The position numbers were made by a program, and so were the translations under genes. The notes under the pieces are model-generated. The model searched no databases. It saw only the letters and a program-made list of their open reading frames with translations, and was not told the DNA's origin. Source: RUG14186 sp964644555 (lineage in GTDB: Bacteria > Bacillota > Clostridia > Eubacteriales > Anaerofustaceae). Taken from it: 18,287 nt of DNA. The stretch covers positions 1 through 18,287 of the forward strand of contig CAZXWI010000027.1 in the NCBI GenBank assembly GCA_964644555.1, given 5' to 3'. Shown piece after piece: positions 6,791-13,648 of this stretch (within the stretch, counting starts at the first letter, position 1; the number at the start of each line of letters is the position of its first letter).

Positions 6791-6806
6791 ACTTTGTTGA
6801 TAAATA

Positions 6807-6826
6807 GGGGGGGTGAGTACCCCCCA
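6807..6826 (-). terminator. G/C-run hairpin after the deacetylase operon
   Basis: On the minus strand GGGGGGT and ACCCCCC form a 7-base-pair stem with an ACTC loop, starting one base after the stop codon of the leftward deacetylase gene. The following TATTTAT is a poor U-tract, so it may act as a terminator or as a 3'-end-protecting hairpin. Confidence 0.45.
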
Positions 6827-7684
6827 CTAATCCACACCCATCCTTTGAAAATATTCCTGTGACGATACCCCGCTTTCTCTGTTATACCTCTTTAACAGGT
6901 GCAAATCGCTGCCTTTTTTTATTGTGTTTATCCCCTCTTCGCATGAAAGTGAGCAGATAAATCCCAAATCTTTTATGGTTTGTGCGCCTGTTTTGTCGTA
7001 ATTGCCGAAAGGGTATGTAAAAATAATGCAGTCAATACCGCAATTTTCTTTTAATAAATCCTGCATTTTGGTGATATCGTCACTTATGGCTTCAACATAT
7101 TCTTCGGTGCTTTCTGTTTCTTTTTTTCGTATTCCCATGCGAGTGTCGGAGTCATGCATATTGTATGAGTGATTGCCTATCTCCACAAGGCACGAGTCGT
7201 TTAACTCTTTTATCTGCTCCCATGTGAGGTACGAATAGGCTGTGGCTTGCTCTTCTAGGGAATAATTCTGTGTATAATATCCCACAACGGAGAACACAGC
7301 CTTTATACCGTATTCTTTCAAAAGAGGGAAAACATATGCGTAATTATTGTAATACCCATCATCAAATGTGAGAAGTATCGGTTTTTCGGGCAAAATTAAA
7401 TCATTTTCGGTAAAATTTATTATATCAGCTACCCCTATTGGAGTGTAGCCGCACTCTAGCAGATACTCAATATCTTCCCTCAAAAGTTTAGGTGTTATTA
7501 CATACTTGCCACTGTATGATTCATCTTCCCTCACCGAATGATACATTATTATCGGCAGAGAATATTCTTTTACTTCACTCGAAACGGGTAATTTTTTGCT
7601 CGATGAATTAAAATAACTTGCCAATATTATCGTAAGGACAAAAATCACACCGCCGATTATCAAATTTTTCTTTTTTAAAAACAT
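6827..7684 (-). CDS. Membrane-anchored polysaccharide deacetylase (NodB domain)
   Basis: A 285-aa carbohydrate esterase family 4-type protein, predicted to remove acetyl groups from N-acetyl sugars of peptidoglycan or a surface polysaccharide outside the membrane. Residues 8-24 form an uncleaved N-terminal membrane anchor or signal sequence. The NodB domain shows motif 1 TFDDGY (106-111, with the Asp-Asp pair), motif 2 NHSYNMH (His172, His177) and motif 3 YPFGNYD (224-230). MYHSV near residue 47 is the usual start of this subfamily. It lies 7 bases downstream of the PdaA-like gene; the TAG stop of that gene overlaps the AGGTGA ribosome binding site of this one, so the two are probably translationally coupled. 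The catalytic set appears complete, unlike that of its neighbour. Confidence 0.85.
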   Translation of the reverse strand: MFLKKKNLIIGGVIFVLTIILASYFNSSSKKLPVSSEVKEYSLPIIMYHSVREDESYSGKYVITPKLLREDIEYLLECGYTPIGVADIINFTENDLILPEKPILLTFDDGYYNNYAYVFPLLKEYGIKAVFSVVGYYTQNYSLEEQATAYSYLTWEQIKELNDSCLVEIGNHSYNMHDSDTRMGIRKKETESTEEYVEAISDDITKMQDLLKENCGIDCIIFTYPFGNYDKTGAQTIKDLGFICSLSCEEGINTIKKGSDLHLLKRYNRESGVSSQEYFQRMGVD

Positions 7685-7691
7685 ACTTCAC

Positions 7692-8504
7692 CTAAAACAG
7701 CCCATCAAGGGTTTTGAATTCGTACCCTGCATTTCTTACATCTGAAATAAAGTCTTTTAATATTTCGCTGTTTGTCTTGCTCGTTGCATGAAGAAGTATC
7801 ACGGCTCCGTTGTGCATTCGCTTGTTAAGGGTTGTGAGTGCTTCATCATGGTTTTTTTGGTTGTCATTGTCCCAGTCAAGATATGTAACCGACCAAAGCA
7901 CGGTTTTATAACCGAGTTCTTTGGCATAAGTTAGGGTAGTTTCGTCAAATCTGCCGGAGGGTGGTCTGTAGTATTTCGAAAGGCTGTAGCCCGTAGTGTC
8001 AAGGCATAGCTTTTCAAGATCGGTAAGTTGTGATACAAACTCATCTTTTGTAAGACGAGTTGTGTCGGGGTGAGTCATTGTGTGGCTGCATACCAAATGC
8101 CCATCTTCAAACATTCTCTTTGCCAAATCAGGGTATGTGTTAAAATAATTTCCCGTTAGAAAGAATGCGGCTTTTACATTGCTCTGTTTTAATGTGTCCA
8201 AAATGATTTCGGTATATCCGTTTTCGTACCCTGCATCGAATGTGAGATAAACAGCATTTGATTCTGCATCGGGGGCTGTGTAGCAAGCATCATAGGTTAG
8301 TAAATTTTCGTTTTCGGCATTTCCGATAGGCACTGCGTGTTCTTCCCTATATGACAACCCCCAGTCTATAACATCGCTGTTTACTTTAACTGCGTTACTC
8401 TTTAGCACTATTGATATTATTTGAGATAGTATTGCACATAGTAAAACTAGGCAAAGTATATTGTATTTATTTAATCTCCCAATAACTTTTTTTGAGGTTT
8501 TCAT
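7692..8504 (-). CDS. pdaA: PdaA-like spore cortex (muramic delta-lactam) de-N-acetylase
   Basis: A 270-aa protein. The ATG at 8504 is preferred over an in-frame ATG 48 codons upstream because AAGGAAA stands just before it and the protein then begins with a basic segment and a membrane helix (15-34). The body matches Bacillus PdaA closely: DWGLSYREEH near 47, YDACY, TFDAGYENGYT (88-98), HTMTH (141-145), YRPPSGRF (179-185), TVLWSVTYLDWD and LLHATSKTN. PdaA removes the N-acetyl group of muramic acid during synthesis of delta-lactam in the spore cortex, which germination enzymes recognise. In PdaA the second Asp of the NodB DD pair is Asn; here it is Ala91. This supports an endospore-forming host. 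A sigma-F/G-like promoter is possible upstream. The second deacetylase gene follows after 7 bases. Confidence 0.85.
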   Translation of the reverse strand: MKTSKKVIGRLNKYNILCLVLLCAILSQIISIVLKSNAVKVNSDVIDWGLSYREEHAVPIGNAENENLLTYDACYTAPDAESNAVYLTFDAGYENGYTEIILDTLKQSNVKAAFFLTGNYFNTYPDLAKRMFEDGHLVCSHTMTHPDTTRLTKDEFVSQLTDLEKLCLDTTGYSLSKYYRPPSGRFDETTLTYAKELGYKTVLWSVTYLDWDNDNQKNHDEALTTLNKRMHNGAVILLHATSKTNSEILKDFISDVRNAGYEFKTLDGLF

Positions 8505-8533
8505 TTTGTTTTCCTTTCGCATTTTATACCAAA

Positions 8534-8561
8534 TGATATGATATTTCTTAATAAAATATGC
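8534..8561 (-). promoter_or_regulatory. Possible forespore (sigma-F/G-type) promoter of pdaA
   Basis: On the minus strand GCATA (8561-8557), 16 bases, then CATATCA (8540-8534) resembles the sigma-G pattern GHATR / CATNHTA with one mismatch. Predicted start near 8527, about 23 bases before the pdaA ATG. A vegetative box TATAAA lies nearby (8528-8523), so the assignment is tentative. Confidence 0.35.
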
Positions 8562-8582
8562 CTGCTCGGGAAAACTGATAAA

Positions 8583-9467
8583 ATGAAAACAACATCTTAC
8601 AAAGGGGTTATTGCATCGATTGTTATGTCGGTGATAATAGGACTTCAATTTTATTTTATCAAAGGCTTAACGAAGATATTTTCAAAGAATCTATTATCAT
8701 TTATCGCTCTTCGTTTTTTTATTGCTCTTATTGCGATAATCTTTTTTATTCCAAAGAGTGCTTTTAAAAAAGCATTTAATAAAAAGATGATACTTTTTAG
8801 TTTGATAGCTCCGTTTTGCAATATTATGGCGCAGACCTACGGAGTAGCGCTTTGCGATGTAACGACCGTTGGCTATGTGAGCAGTATCGGACCTGCAATC
8901 ACCGTTATGGCAGGGTGGCTCGTTTTAAAAGAAAAGATCAGCAAAAGTCAAATATTATCCCTTGCACTTGTGGTAGCCGGCACGGTTTTGATTGCCTCAA
9001 AGGGTGGCAATTCTTCCATTATCGGGCTTGGTTCGCTTCTGATTTTGGCTGCACTCATTTGCCGAAGCATTTATGCCGTGCTGTCGAAAAAACAGTCGGG
9101 AAATTATTCTTTCTTAGAGTTGAGTTTTGCTCAAATGCTATGGGGTTTTGTTTGGTTTACGCTTGCCGCTTTGATATTTGAGGGAATTTCGTTTGCCGAA
9201 AATTTCGGTAATATATTATCCGAAATCGGTTTTTTTGATATTTTAAGTTTATTTTATGTTTCGGTATGTAGTATTACCATTGTATATATACTCAATAACT
9301 ACACTATCTCCAAAATAAGTATTCGACTAAGCGGCATTATGAGCAATCTGACTTTTGTAATTACGCTTATAAGCGGAGTCGTTTTGTTAGGCGAAAAGGC
9401 CACATTACCTGCTTTGGTGGGTTCAACTCTTATTATTATCGGCATTTGTCTTAATAAAAGTAAATAA
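8583..9467 (+). CDS. EamA/DMT-superfamily permease
   Basis: A 294-aa, ~10-helix membrane protein of the drug/metabolite transporter superfamily with two EamA repeats. The first repeat ends in a TAGWLVLKEKI-like stretch followed by an ALVVAGTVLIASKGG helix; the second ends GVVLLGEKATLPALVGSTLIIIGICLNK. These 'xxLGE/KE' turns followed by a final helix are the family signature. Likely exports an amino acid or other small metabolite; the substrate cannot be deduced. The ATG at 8583 is preferred over an in-frame ATG at 8538: it gives the standard family length and puts the first helix near the N-terminus. Its ribosome binding site is weak (GGGA, ~12 bases upstream). It is divergent from pdaA, sharing a 78-base regulatory space, and is followed by alr after 40 bases. 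Confidence 0.85.
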   Translation: MKTTSYKGVIASIVMSVIIGLQFYFIKGLTKIFSKNLLSFIALRFFIALIAIIFFIPKSAFKKAFNKKMILFSLIAPFCNIMAQTYGVALCDVTTVGYVSSIGPAITVMAGWLVLKEKISKSQILSLALVVAGTVLIASKGGNSSIIGLGSLLILAALICRSIYAVLSKKQSGNYSFLELSFAQMLWGFVWFTLAALIFEGISFAENFGNILSEIGFFDILSLFYVSVCSITIVYILNNYTISKISIRLSGIMSNLTFVITLISGVVLLGEKATLPALVGSTLIIIGICLNKSK

Positions 9468-9472
9468 AACAC

Positions 9473-9501
9473 TTATTAATTTCGAGTAAATATAATATAA
9501 T
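9473..9501 (+). promoter_or_regulatory. Promoter of alr placing the transcript start at the start codon
   Basis: TATAAT at 9496-9501 is followed by six bases and then the alr ATG at 9508, so the predicted +1 coincides with the start codon. The -35 (TTATTA, 9473-9478, spacer 17) is weak. An overlapping TATAAT at 9491-9496 would start slightly earlier. No Shine-Dalgarno sequence exists in the 20 bases before the ATG. Confidence 0.6.
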
Positions 9502-9507
9502 TAAACT

Positions 9508-10629
9508 ATGGAACATACAAATGCTTACGCAAGAATAAAACTCAATAATTTAATAGATAATTTTAAATATGTTAATTCTCTAAACCCCGATAAGACACCT
9601 ATTTGCATCGTCAAGGCAGATGCTTACGGGCATGGTGCGGGCGAATGTGCAAAGGCTTTGGCATCATGCGGAGTGGAATACTTTGCCGTTGCCAGCCTTG
9701 ATGAAGCGATAGCTTTGAGAGATTTCGGCATAGATTCTCATATTCTCGTTTTGGGATATATTCCTCTTGATAGAATAGAAGAATCCTTGAAATACAACAT
9801 CATTTACAGCGTGTATTCTTATTGCTTTGCAAAGAGATTAGATGAGGTATGCCAAAATTTAAATACTACAGCCGATGTTCATATCAAACTCAATACGGGC
9901 ATGAACCGCCTCGGTTTTTCTCCCGAAAAAGCGGATTTTGTAAATAAAATAAAAAAGGTTCATGAATTATCAAACATAAACATAAAAGGAGTTTTCTCCC
10001 ATTATTCCACGGCTGATGAAACCGATTTGACATACAGCAGAATGCAAAGACAAATTTTTACAGATGCGGTAAAAAGAATGCAGGATATCGGCATTGATTT
10101 TGAACTTATACATATATCGAATTCGGCAGCTTCACTGTGTTTTGATTGCGAGATATCAAATGCCTACAGACCTGGTCTTGTATTGTACGGCATTTCGCCT
10201 CTTCCCAATCTGGAAGGGCAAGAACATCTCAAACCCGTTATGGAATTTATGTCAAATGTTGCGAATATATTCGATCTTCCGAAAGGGGCGGATCTCGGTT
10301 ATGCCAGAAAATACAGGGCATTATCCGATAGAAAAATAGCTGTTGTGTGCGTAGGTTATGCCGACGGTTACCCAAGAATATTATCGAATAAATCAAGCGT
10401 GTATATAAACGGCTATAGAGCTAGCGTGGTAGGCAATATCTGCATGGATATGCTCATGGTCGATATTACCGACATAGATAAGGTAAAAGTCGGTGATAAA
10501 GTCGAGCTTTTCGGCGATAATATCAGCGCTTGTGAATTGGCGGAACTTTCCGAAACCATTCCTTACGAAATAATGTGTGATGTAAATAAAAGAGTACGCC
10601 GAGAATATATTTGGGATAAGGAGATGTAA
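9508..10629 (+). CDS. alr: Alanine racemase
   Basis: Pyridoxal-phosphate enzyme interconverting L- and D-alanine; supplies D-alanine for peptidoglycan. At 373 aa it has the full family length. The N-terminal TIM barrel carries VKADAYGHG with PLP-binding Lys36; NTGMNRLGF (129-137) and the RPG/Y phosphate-binding segment (221-227) follow. Catalytic Tyr265 is in LGYARKY, and the C-terminal beta domain shows YADGYPR (284-290) and GNICMDMLMVDIT (309-321), equivalent to the usual GR-SMD motif. Numbers coincide with the Geobacillus enzyme (Lys39/Tyr265). The gene opens a three-gene operon: DUF1638 begins 2 bases after its stop, with its AAGGAG site inside the alr 3' end. Translation appears leaderless since no ribosome binding site precedes the ATG. 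Confidence 0.96.
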   Translation: MEHTNAYARIKLNNLIDNFKYVNSLNPDKTPICIVKADAYGHGAGECAKALASCGVEYFAVASLDEAIALRDFGIDSHILVLGYIPLDRIEESLKYNIIYSVYSYCFAKRLDEVCQNLNTTADVHIKLNTGMNRLGFSPEKADFVNKIKKVHELSNINIKGVFSHYSTADETDLTYSRMQRQIFTDAVKRMQDIGIDFELIHISNSAASLCFDCEISNAYRPGLVLYGISPLPNLEGQEHLKPVMEFMSNVANIFDLPKGADLGYARKYRALSDRKIAVVCVGYADGYPRILSNKSSVYINGYRASVVGNICMDMLMVDITDIDKVKVGDKVELFGDNISACELAELSETIPYEIMCDVNKRVRREYIWDKEM

Positions 10630-10631
10630 AA

Positions 10632-11285
10632 ATGAAAAGAGCGATAGTAGGCTGCGGAATCATCAAAAGGGATATTGAGCATTTACTCAATGATTTGCCC
10701 TATGAAGCGGATATTTTCTGGCTTGATGAAAAATTACACGAATTTCCCGAAAATCTTAACAAGGTTTTACAGGAAAAAATAGATGAACTCAACGATTATG
10801 ATGAAATAATTCTGGCTTATATGCTTTGCGGAAATGCTCTTTTGGGCATAAAAAGCAATAATGCCCGTTTAAGATTCATTAAAGGCGATGATTGCATTTG
10901 TGCGAATCTGTGCTATAGATCGGATTACGCTGCCCTCAGACGTTCAAGCATTTTTTTAAGCCACGGCTGGCTTTCAACAACACGAAATTCCCTTTCCGAG
11001 TACGAAAGAAGCCTTGAAAAGTACGGAGAACGCCGCACCAAATTGATTTACGAAACCATGTATAAGAATTATAAGCATGTGGCATATATGAACTTAGGCG
11101 ACGCTATCAGCGAAGAGGATAAGCAAAAGGTCGAGCAAATGGCAGGAATAATGAATGTGGAGCCGATATATGTTGACGGTTCGCTGGAGCTATTTAAAGA
11201 CTTATTTTATCTTAGAGAAAACGATAAAATATGCGTATTGGATATTGGTAAAGAAGTAACAACAGAATTATTTACGGAGAAATAA
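10632..11285 (+). CDS. DUF1638-family protein
   Basis: A 217-aa cytosolic protein. It shows the pattern of DUF1638: an N-terminal strand AIVGCGII, PENLNKVLQEKIDEL, then YDEIILAYMLCGNALLGI, GDDCICANLC, a HGW motif (111-113) and Y-E-S---YGE followed by a late MNLGD segment. Conserved-looking Cys8, Cys66, Cys88, Cys90 and Cys94 with His111 could bind a metal; that is inference. DUF1638 proteins are uncharacterised and, as far as I know, often found in anaerobes and methanogens near corrinoid or methyl-transfer genes, which are absent here. AAGGAG (10618-10623) overlaps the end of alr. It is 2 bases from alr and 2 bases from gpsA, so it is surely co-transcribed with both. Confidence 0.8.
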   Translation: MKRAIVGCGIIKRDIEHLLNDLPYEADIFWLDEKLHEFPENLNKVLQEKIDELNDYDEIILAYMLCGNALLGIKSNNARLRFIKGDDCICANLCYRSDYAALRRSSIFLSHGWLSTTRNSLSEYERSLEKYGERRTKLIYETMYKNYKHVAYMNLGDAISEEDKQKVEQMAGIMNVEPIYVDGSLELFKDLFYLRENDKICVLDIGKEVTTELFTEK

Positions 11286-11287
11286 AT

Positions 11288-12247
11288 ATGAAAATCACAG
11301 TTGTTGGCCCCGGCCGTTGGGGCTCTTTGATTACATGGTATTTAGATAGGAAAGGGCATGATGTAAAGCTATACGGCATAAAGGATTGCCCTGAAATGGT
11401 AAGGTATCGTAAAGAACGCAAAAACGATTATTTGACTCTTCCCGAAAGTGTTAAATTAACTTCGGATTTAGATGATTTAATTGATGCGCAAGTTGTGGTA
11501 ATATCCATAAATTCGCAAAACTTGCGCGGTTTTATGGACGAAATAAAGCCATACAATTTCAAAGATAAAATTTTTGTGCTTTGCATGAAAGGTATTGACA
11601 TAGATACAGGTAAGCGCTTATCTGAAATTGCGGAAGAAAATTTATCTCCTCAAAATAAGGTTGCCGTATGGATAGGTCCGGGGCATGTGCAGGAATTTTA
11701 CAGAGGTGTTCCAAATTGCATGGTTATCGACAGTAATGATAAAAAGGTAAAAGAGTTTTTGGTAAACGAATTTACTTCCGATTTGATTCGTTTCTATTAC
11801 GGAGAGGATCTCATAGGCAACGAAATAGGTGCTGCCGCTAAAAATGTTATCGGCATTGCCGCAGGTATGCTTGATGCATTGGGGCTTTCAAGCCTTAAAG
11901 GTGCTTTGATGTCTCGCGGCACAAGAGAGGTCGCTCGCCTTATCAAAGCAATGGGTGGCAACGAACTTTCCGCTTACGGATTATGCCACTTAGGCGATTA
12001 CGAGGCAACGGTATTTTCCAAATTCAGCCACAACAGAATGTTCGGTGAATGTTTTGCCCGAAAAGAAGAATTTTCAAGTTTGGCAGAGGGATACTACACG
12101 GTAGTTGCTCTTATGAAAATCAGCAAAAAATTAAATGTTGAGCTTCCCATATGCGAAGCCGTATATAAGGTATTGTACGAAGATGCCGATGTTAAAGAAA
12201 CTTTGGACGGATTATTCCGTAGGGATATTAAGAGCGAATTTAATTAA
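11288..12247 (+). CDS. gpsA: NAD(P)+-dependent glycerol-3-phosphate dehydrogenase
   Basis: Reduces dihydroxyacetone phosphate to sn-glycerol 3-phosphate for phospholipid and teichoic-acid synthesis; cytosolic. At 319 aa it is slightly shorter than typical (~330-340). The Rossmann motif GPGRWG (7-12) replaces GAGxWG. Other landmarks are NSQNLRGF (75-82), CMKGI with Lys101, IGPGHVQEF (129-137; usually GPSxAxE), GAAAKNVIGIAAG with catalytic Lys185, the C-terminal domain LMSRGTREVARL (207-218), LCHLGDYEAT (usually GLGDL-T) and SHNRMFGE with Arg250. Several of these signatures are relaxed, so it is a divergent GpsA, but key lysines and overall order hold. GGAG (11276-11279) is well placed before the ATG. 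It is the last gene of the alr operon; its stop codon lies inside a perfect palindrome. Confidence 0.9.
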   Translation: MKITVVGPGRWGSLITWYLDRKGHDVKLYGIKDCPEMVRYRKERKNDYLTLPESVKLTSDLDDLIDAQVVVISINSQNLRGFMDEIKPYNFKDKIFVLCMKGIDIDTGKRLSEIAEENLSPQNKVAVWIGPGHVQEFYRGVPNCMVIDSNDKKVKEFLVNEFTSDLIRFYYGEDLIGNEIGAAAKNVIGIAAGMLDALGLSSLKGALMSRGTREVARLIKAMGGNELSAYGLCHLGDYEATVFSKFSHNRMFGECFARKEEFSSLAEGYYTVVALMKISKKLNVELPICEAVYKVLYEDADVKETLDGLFRRDIKSEFN

Positions 12248-12260
12248 ATTCGCTCTTAAT
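12227..12260. terminator. Perfect 34-base palindrome over the gpsA stop codon
   Basis: ATTAAGAGCGAATTTAA (12227-12243) is followed immediately by its exact reverse complement (12244-12260). In RNA the outer ~15 pairs would form a stable stem. The downstream CTTATATATAAACTTTTT has a T5 run 12 bases away, so it is an atypical terminator candidate and works equally on either strand. Confidence 0.6.
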
Positions 12261-12300
12261 CTTATATATAAACTTTTTAATGTGCAAAGGAGTATATTTT

Positions 12301-13269
12301 ATGAAGTACAAGAATATCAAAGGTACGGGACTCAGCGTTTCTGAATTGTGCTTGGGCACTATGACATTCGGTTCACAGACCGATGAAAAAGAAGCCATTC
12401 GAATTATTGAATATGCAGTGGATAACGGAGTAAACTTTTTTGATACCGCTGATATATACAATGGCGGAGAAAGCGAAAAAATACTCGGAAAAGCCACTAA
12501 GGCAATAAGGGATAATTTGGTTATTGCAACTAAAGTATGCGGTCCTGTGAAAAAAGCTCCCAATGGGTCAGGACTTGGCAGAAAGCATATTATACAAAAT
12601 GTTGATGAGAGTTTAAAGCGTTTAAATACGGATTATATTGATATTTTGTATATGCATTTTCCCGATAAGGTTACGCCTTTGGAAGAATGTATAGAAACGA
12701 TGACGAATTTGGTTCGAAGCGGTAAAATAAGATACTACGGGACAAGCAATTTTTCGGCTTGGCAATGCTGTTCGTTTATACACAGGGCGAAAGAAATGAA
12801 TGCTGTGCCACCTGTGGTGAGTGAGAGCGTGTATAATATAATAACCCGAAATGTAGAAACCGAAATGATTCCATTTTTAAAGGAATACAATATGGGTATG
12901 ACTGTATTCAATCCTTTGGCAGGTGGTTTACTTACAGGTAAGCACAGCAGAGAATACGCGGTTGAAAATACAAGATTTTCATTGGAAAAAGGTTACCGAA
13001 TGAGATATTGGAACGACTTAAACTTGGATGCCGTGGAAAGGCTTCGTGAAATCTCTAGCGAATACGATATCCCGATGACGAAGCTTGCCCTGAAATGGCT
13101 TGCAGCAAAGGAATCGGTGGACAGCATTATTTGTGGAGTGAGCAAGTACGAGCATGCCATACAAAACATAGAATATATGGATGAAACCATGCTTTCTTCC
13201 GAAGTGATGGCAAAATGTGATGAAGTTTGGGATATGATAAAAGGCAAATCCTTTAATTATTGCAGATAA
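12301..13269 (+). CDS. Aldo/keto reductase
   Basis: A 322-aa NAD(P)H-dependent oxidoreductase of the AKR superfamily, (beta/alpha)8 barrel, cytosolic. The catalytic tetrad is intact: Asp48 and Tyr53 in DTADIYNGGESEKILG, Lys78 in VIATKV, and His119 in YMHFPD. GLGRKHIIQNVDESLKRL and the final LALKWLAAKESVDSIICG/SK coenzyme-binding region are typical of the YdbC/Tas-like group (AKR11-14-type). The natural substrate is unknown; such enzymes reduce sugar aldehydes, methylglyoxal or xenobiotic carbonyls. The ATG at 12301 is chosen over an in-frame TTG at 12280 because AAAGGAG (12286-12292) precedes it and lies inside the longer version. It follows the gpsA palindrome by 40 bases; I see no convincing promoter, so it may be read from the alr operon or its own weak promoter. 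Confidence 0.93.
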   Translation: MKYKNIKGTGLSVSELCLGTMTFGSQTDEKEAIRIIEYAVDNGVNFFDTADIYNGGESEKILGKATKAIRDNLVIATKVCGPVKKAPNGSGLGRKHIIQNVDESLKRLNTDYIDILYMHFPDKVTPLEECIETMTNLVRSGKIRYYGTSNFSAWQCCSFIHRAKEMNAVPPVVSESVYNIITRNVETEMIPFLKEYNMGMTVFNPLAGGLLTGKHSREYAVENTRFSLEKGYRMRYWNDLNLDAVERLREISSEYDIPMTKLALKWLAAKESVDSIICGVSKYEHAIQNIEYMDETMLSSEVMAKCDEVWDMIKGKSFNYCR

Positions 13270-13370
13270 GTAATAGATTGCATTTTCAATTCTGTTTATT
13301 ATGTGTATTATGTGTATAACACGCTCATTTCATGGCTAAACTACAATATATTATTTCAGGAGGTTCAGTT

Positions 13371-13568
13371 ATGAAAGATATGAAAAAAATAATGTGTTGT
13401 GCAGGCTGCGGGATTTTACTCACATCCATGGTTTGCGCACTTGGTTGTAATTGCGGTAAAAACTCGAAACTAAAAAGAGAATTTACTGATATGGTGGACG
13501 ATGCGGTAGACGGAGCTATAGCATCCATTACCAATGCAGCCGACAGAATAATGAGTGCAATGAAATAA
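13371..13568 (+). CDS. Small Cys-rich membrane-type peptide, unknown
   Basis: A 65-aa product. The ATG at 13371 is supported by a strong AGGAGG (13359-13364); an in-frame upstream ATG at 13332 has no site. Residues 1-28 carry six cysteines (9, 10, 13, 22, 26, 28) inside a short hydrophobic segment (GILLTSMVCAL), preceded by basic MKDMKK. The C-terminal half is amphipathic: acidic FTDMVDDAVDGAIAS then NAADRIMSAMK. This resembles a signal-anchor, or a lipoprotein-like or prepeptide-like layout, but no lipobox with a clean +1 Cys is certain. No modification enzymes are adjacent. I do not recognise a family. Confidence 0.6.
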   Translation: MKDMKKIMCCAGCGILLTSMVCALGCNCGKNSKLKREFTDMVDDAVDGAIASITNAADRIMSAMK

Positions 13569-13613
13569 CCCCCTTTTTCTTATTATATTTTACTTTGCTA
13601 TATATTTTAGCTC

Positions 13614-13641
13614 TTGAAATTACGAGATAATATGCTAAAAT
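13614..13641 (+). promoter_or_regulatory. Promoter of the cysteine desulfurase with +1 at the start codon
   Basis: TTGAAA (13614-13619), a 16-base spacer and TAAAAT (13636-13641) preceded by TG (extended -10, TGCTAAAAT). Seven bases later is the ATG at 13649, so transcription should begin at or one base before the start codon. There is no Shine-Dalgarno sequence. Confidence 0.7.
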
Positions 13642-13648
13642 CATATCT

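Noticed and set aside
8505..8648. N-terminal extension of the PdaA-like protein
   Set aside because: The extension has no ribosome binding site, would overlap the divergent EamA gene, and puts a non-signal, His/Asn/Cys-rich segment before the membrane anchor; AAGGAAA points to the ATG at 8504.
12240..12563. 107-aa minus-strand frame ending in KSEFN inside the aldo/keto reductase
   Set aside because: It ends with the same residues as gpsA only because the stop region is a perfect palindrome; it is otherwise antisense to a conserved enzyme.
13297..13314. Tandem repeat of TATTATGTG
   Set aside because: Only two 9-base copies in AT-rich DNA; -35-like TTGCAT (13278-13283) is spaced 13 or 22 bases from the TATTAT boxes, so it is not a good promoter either.
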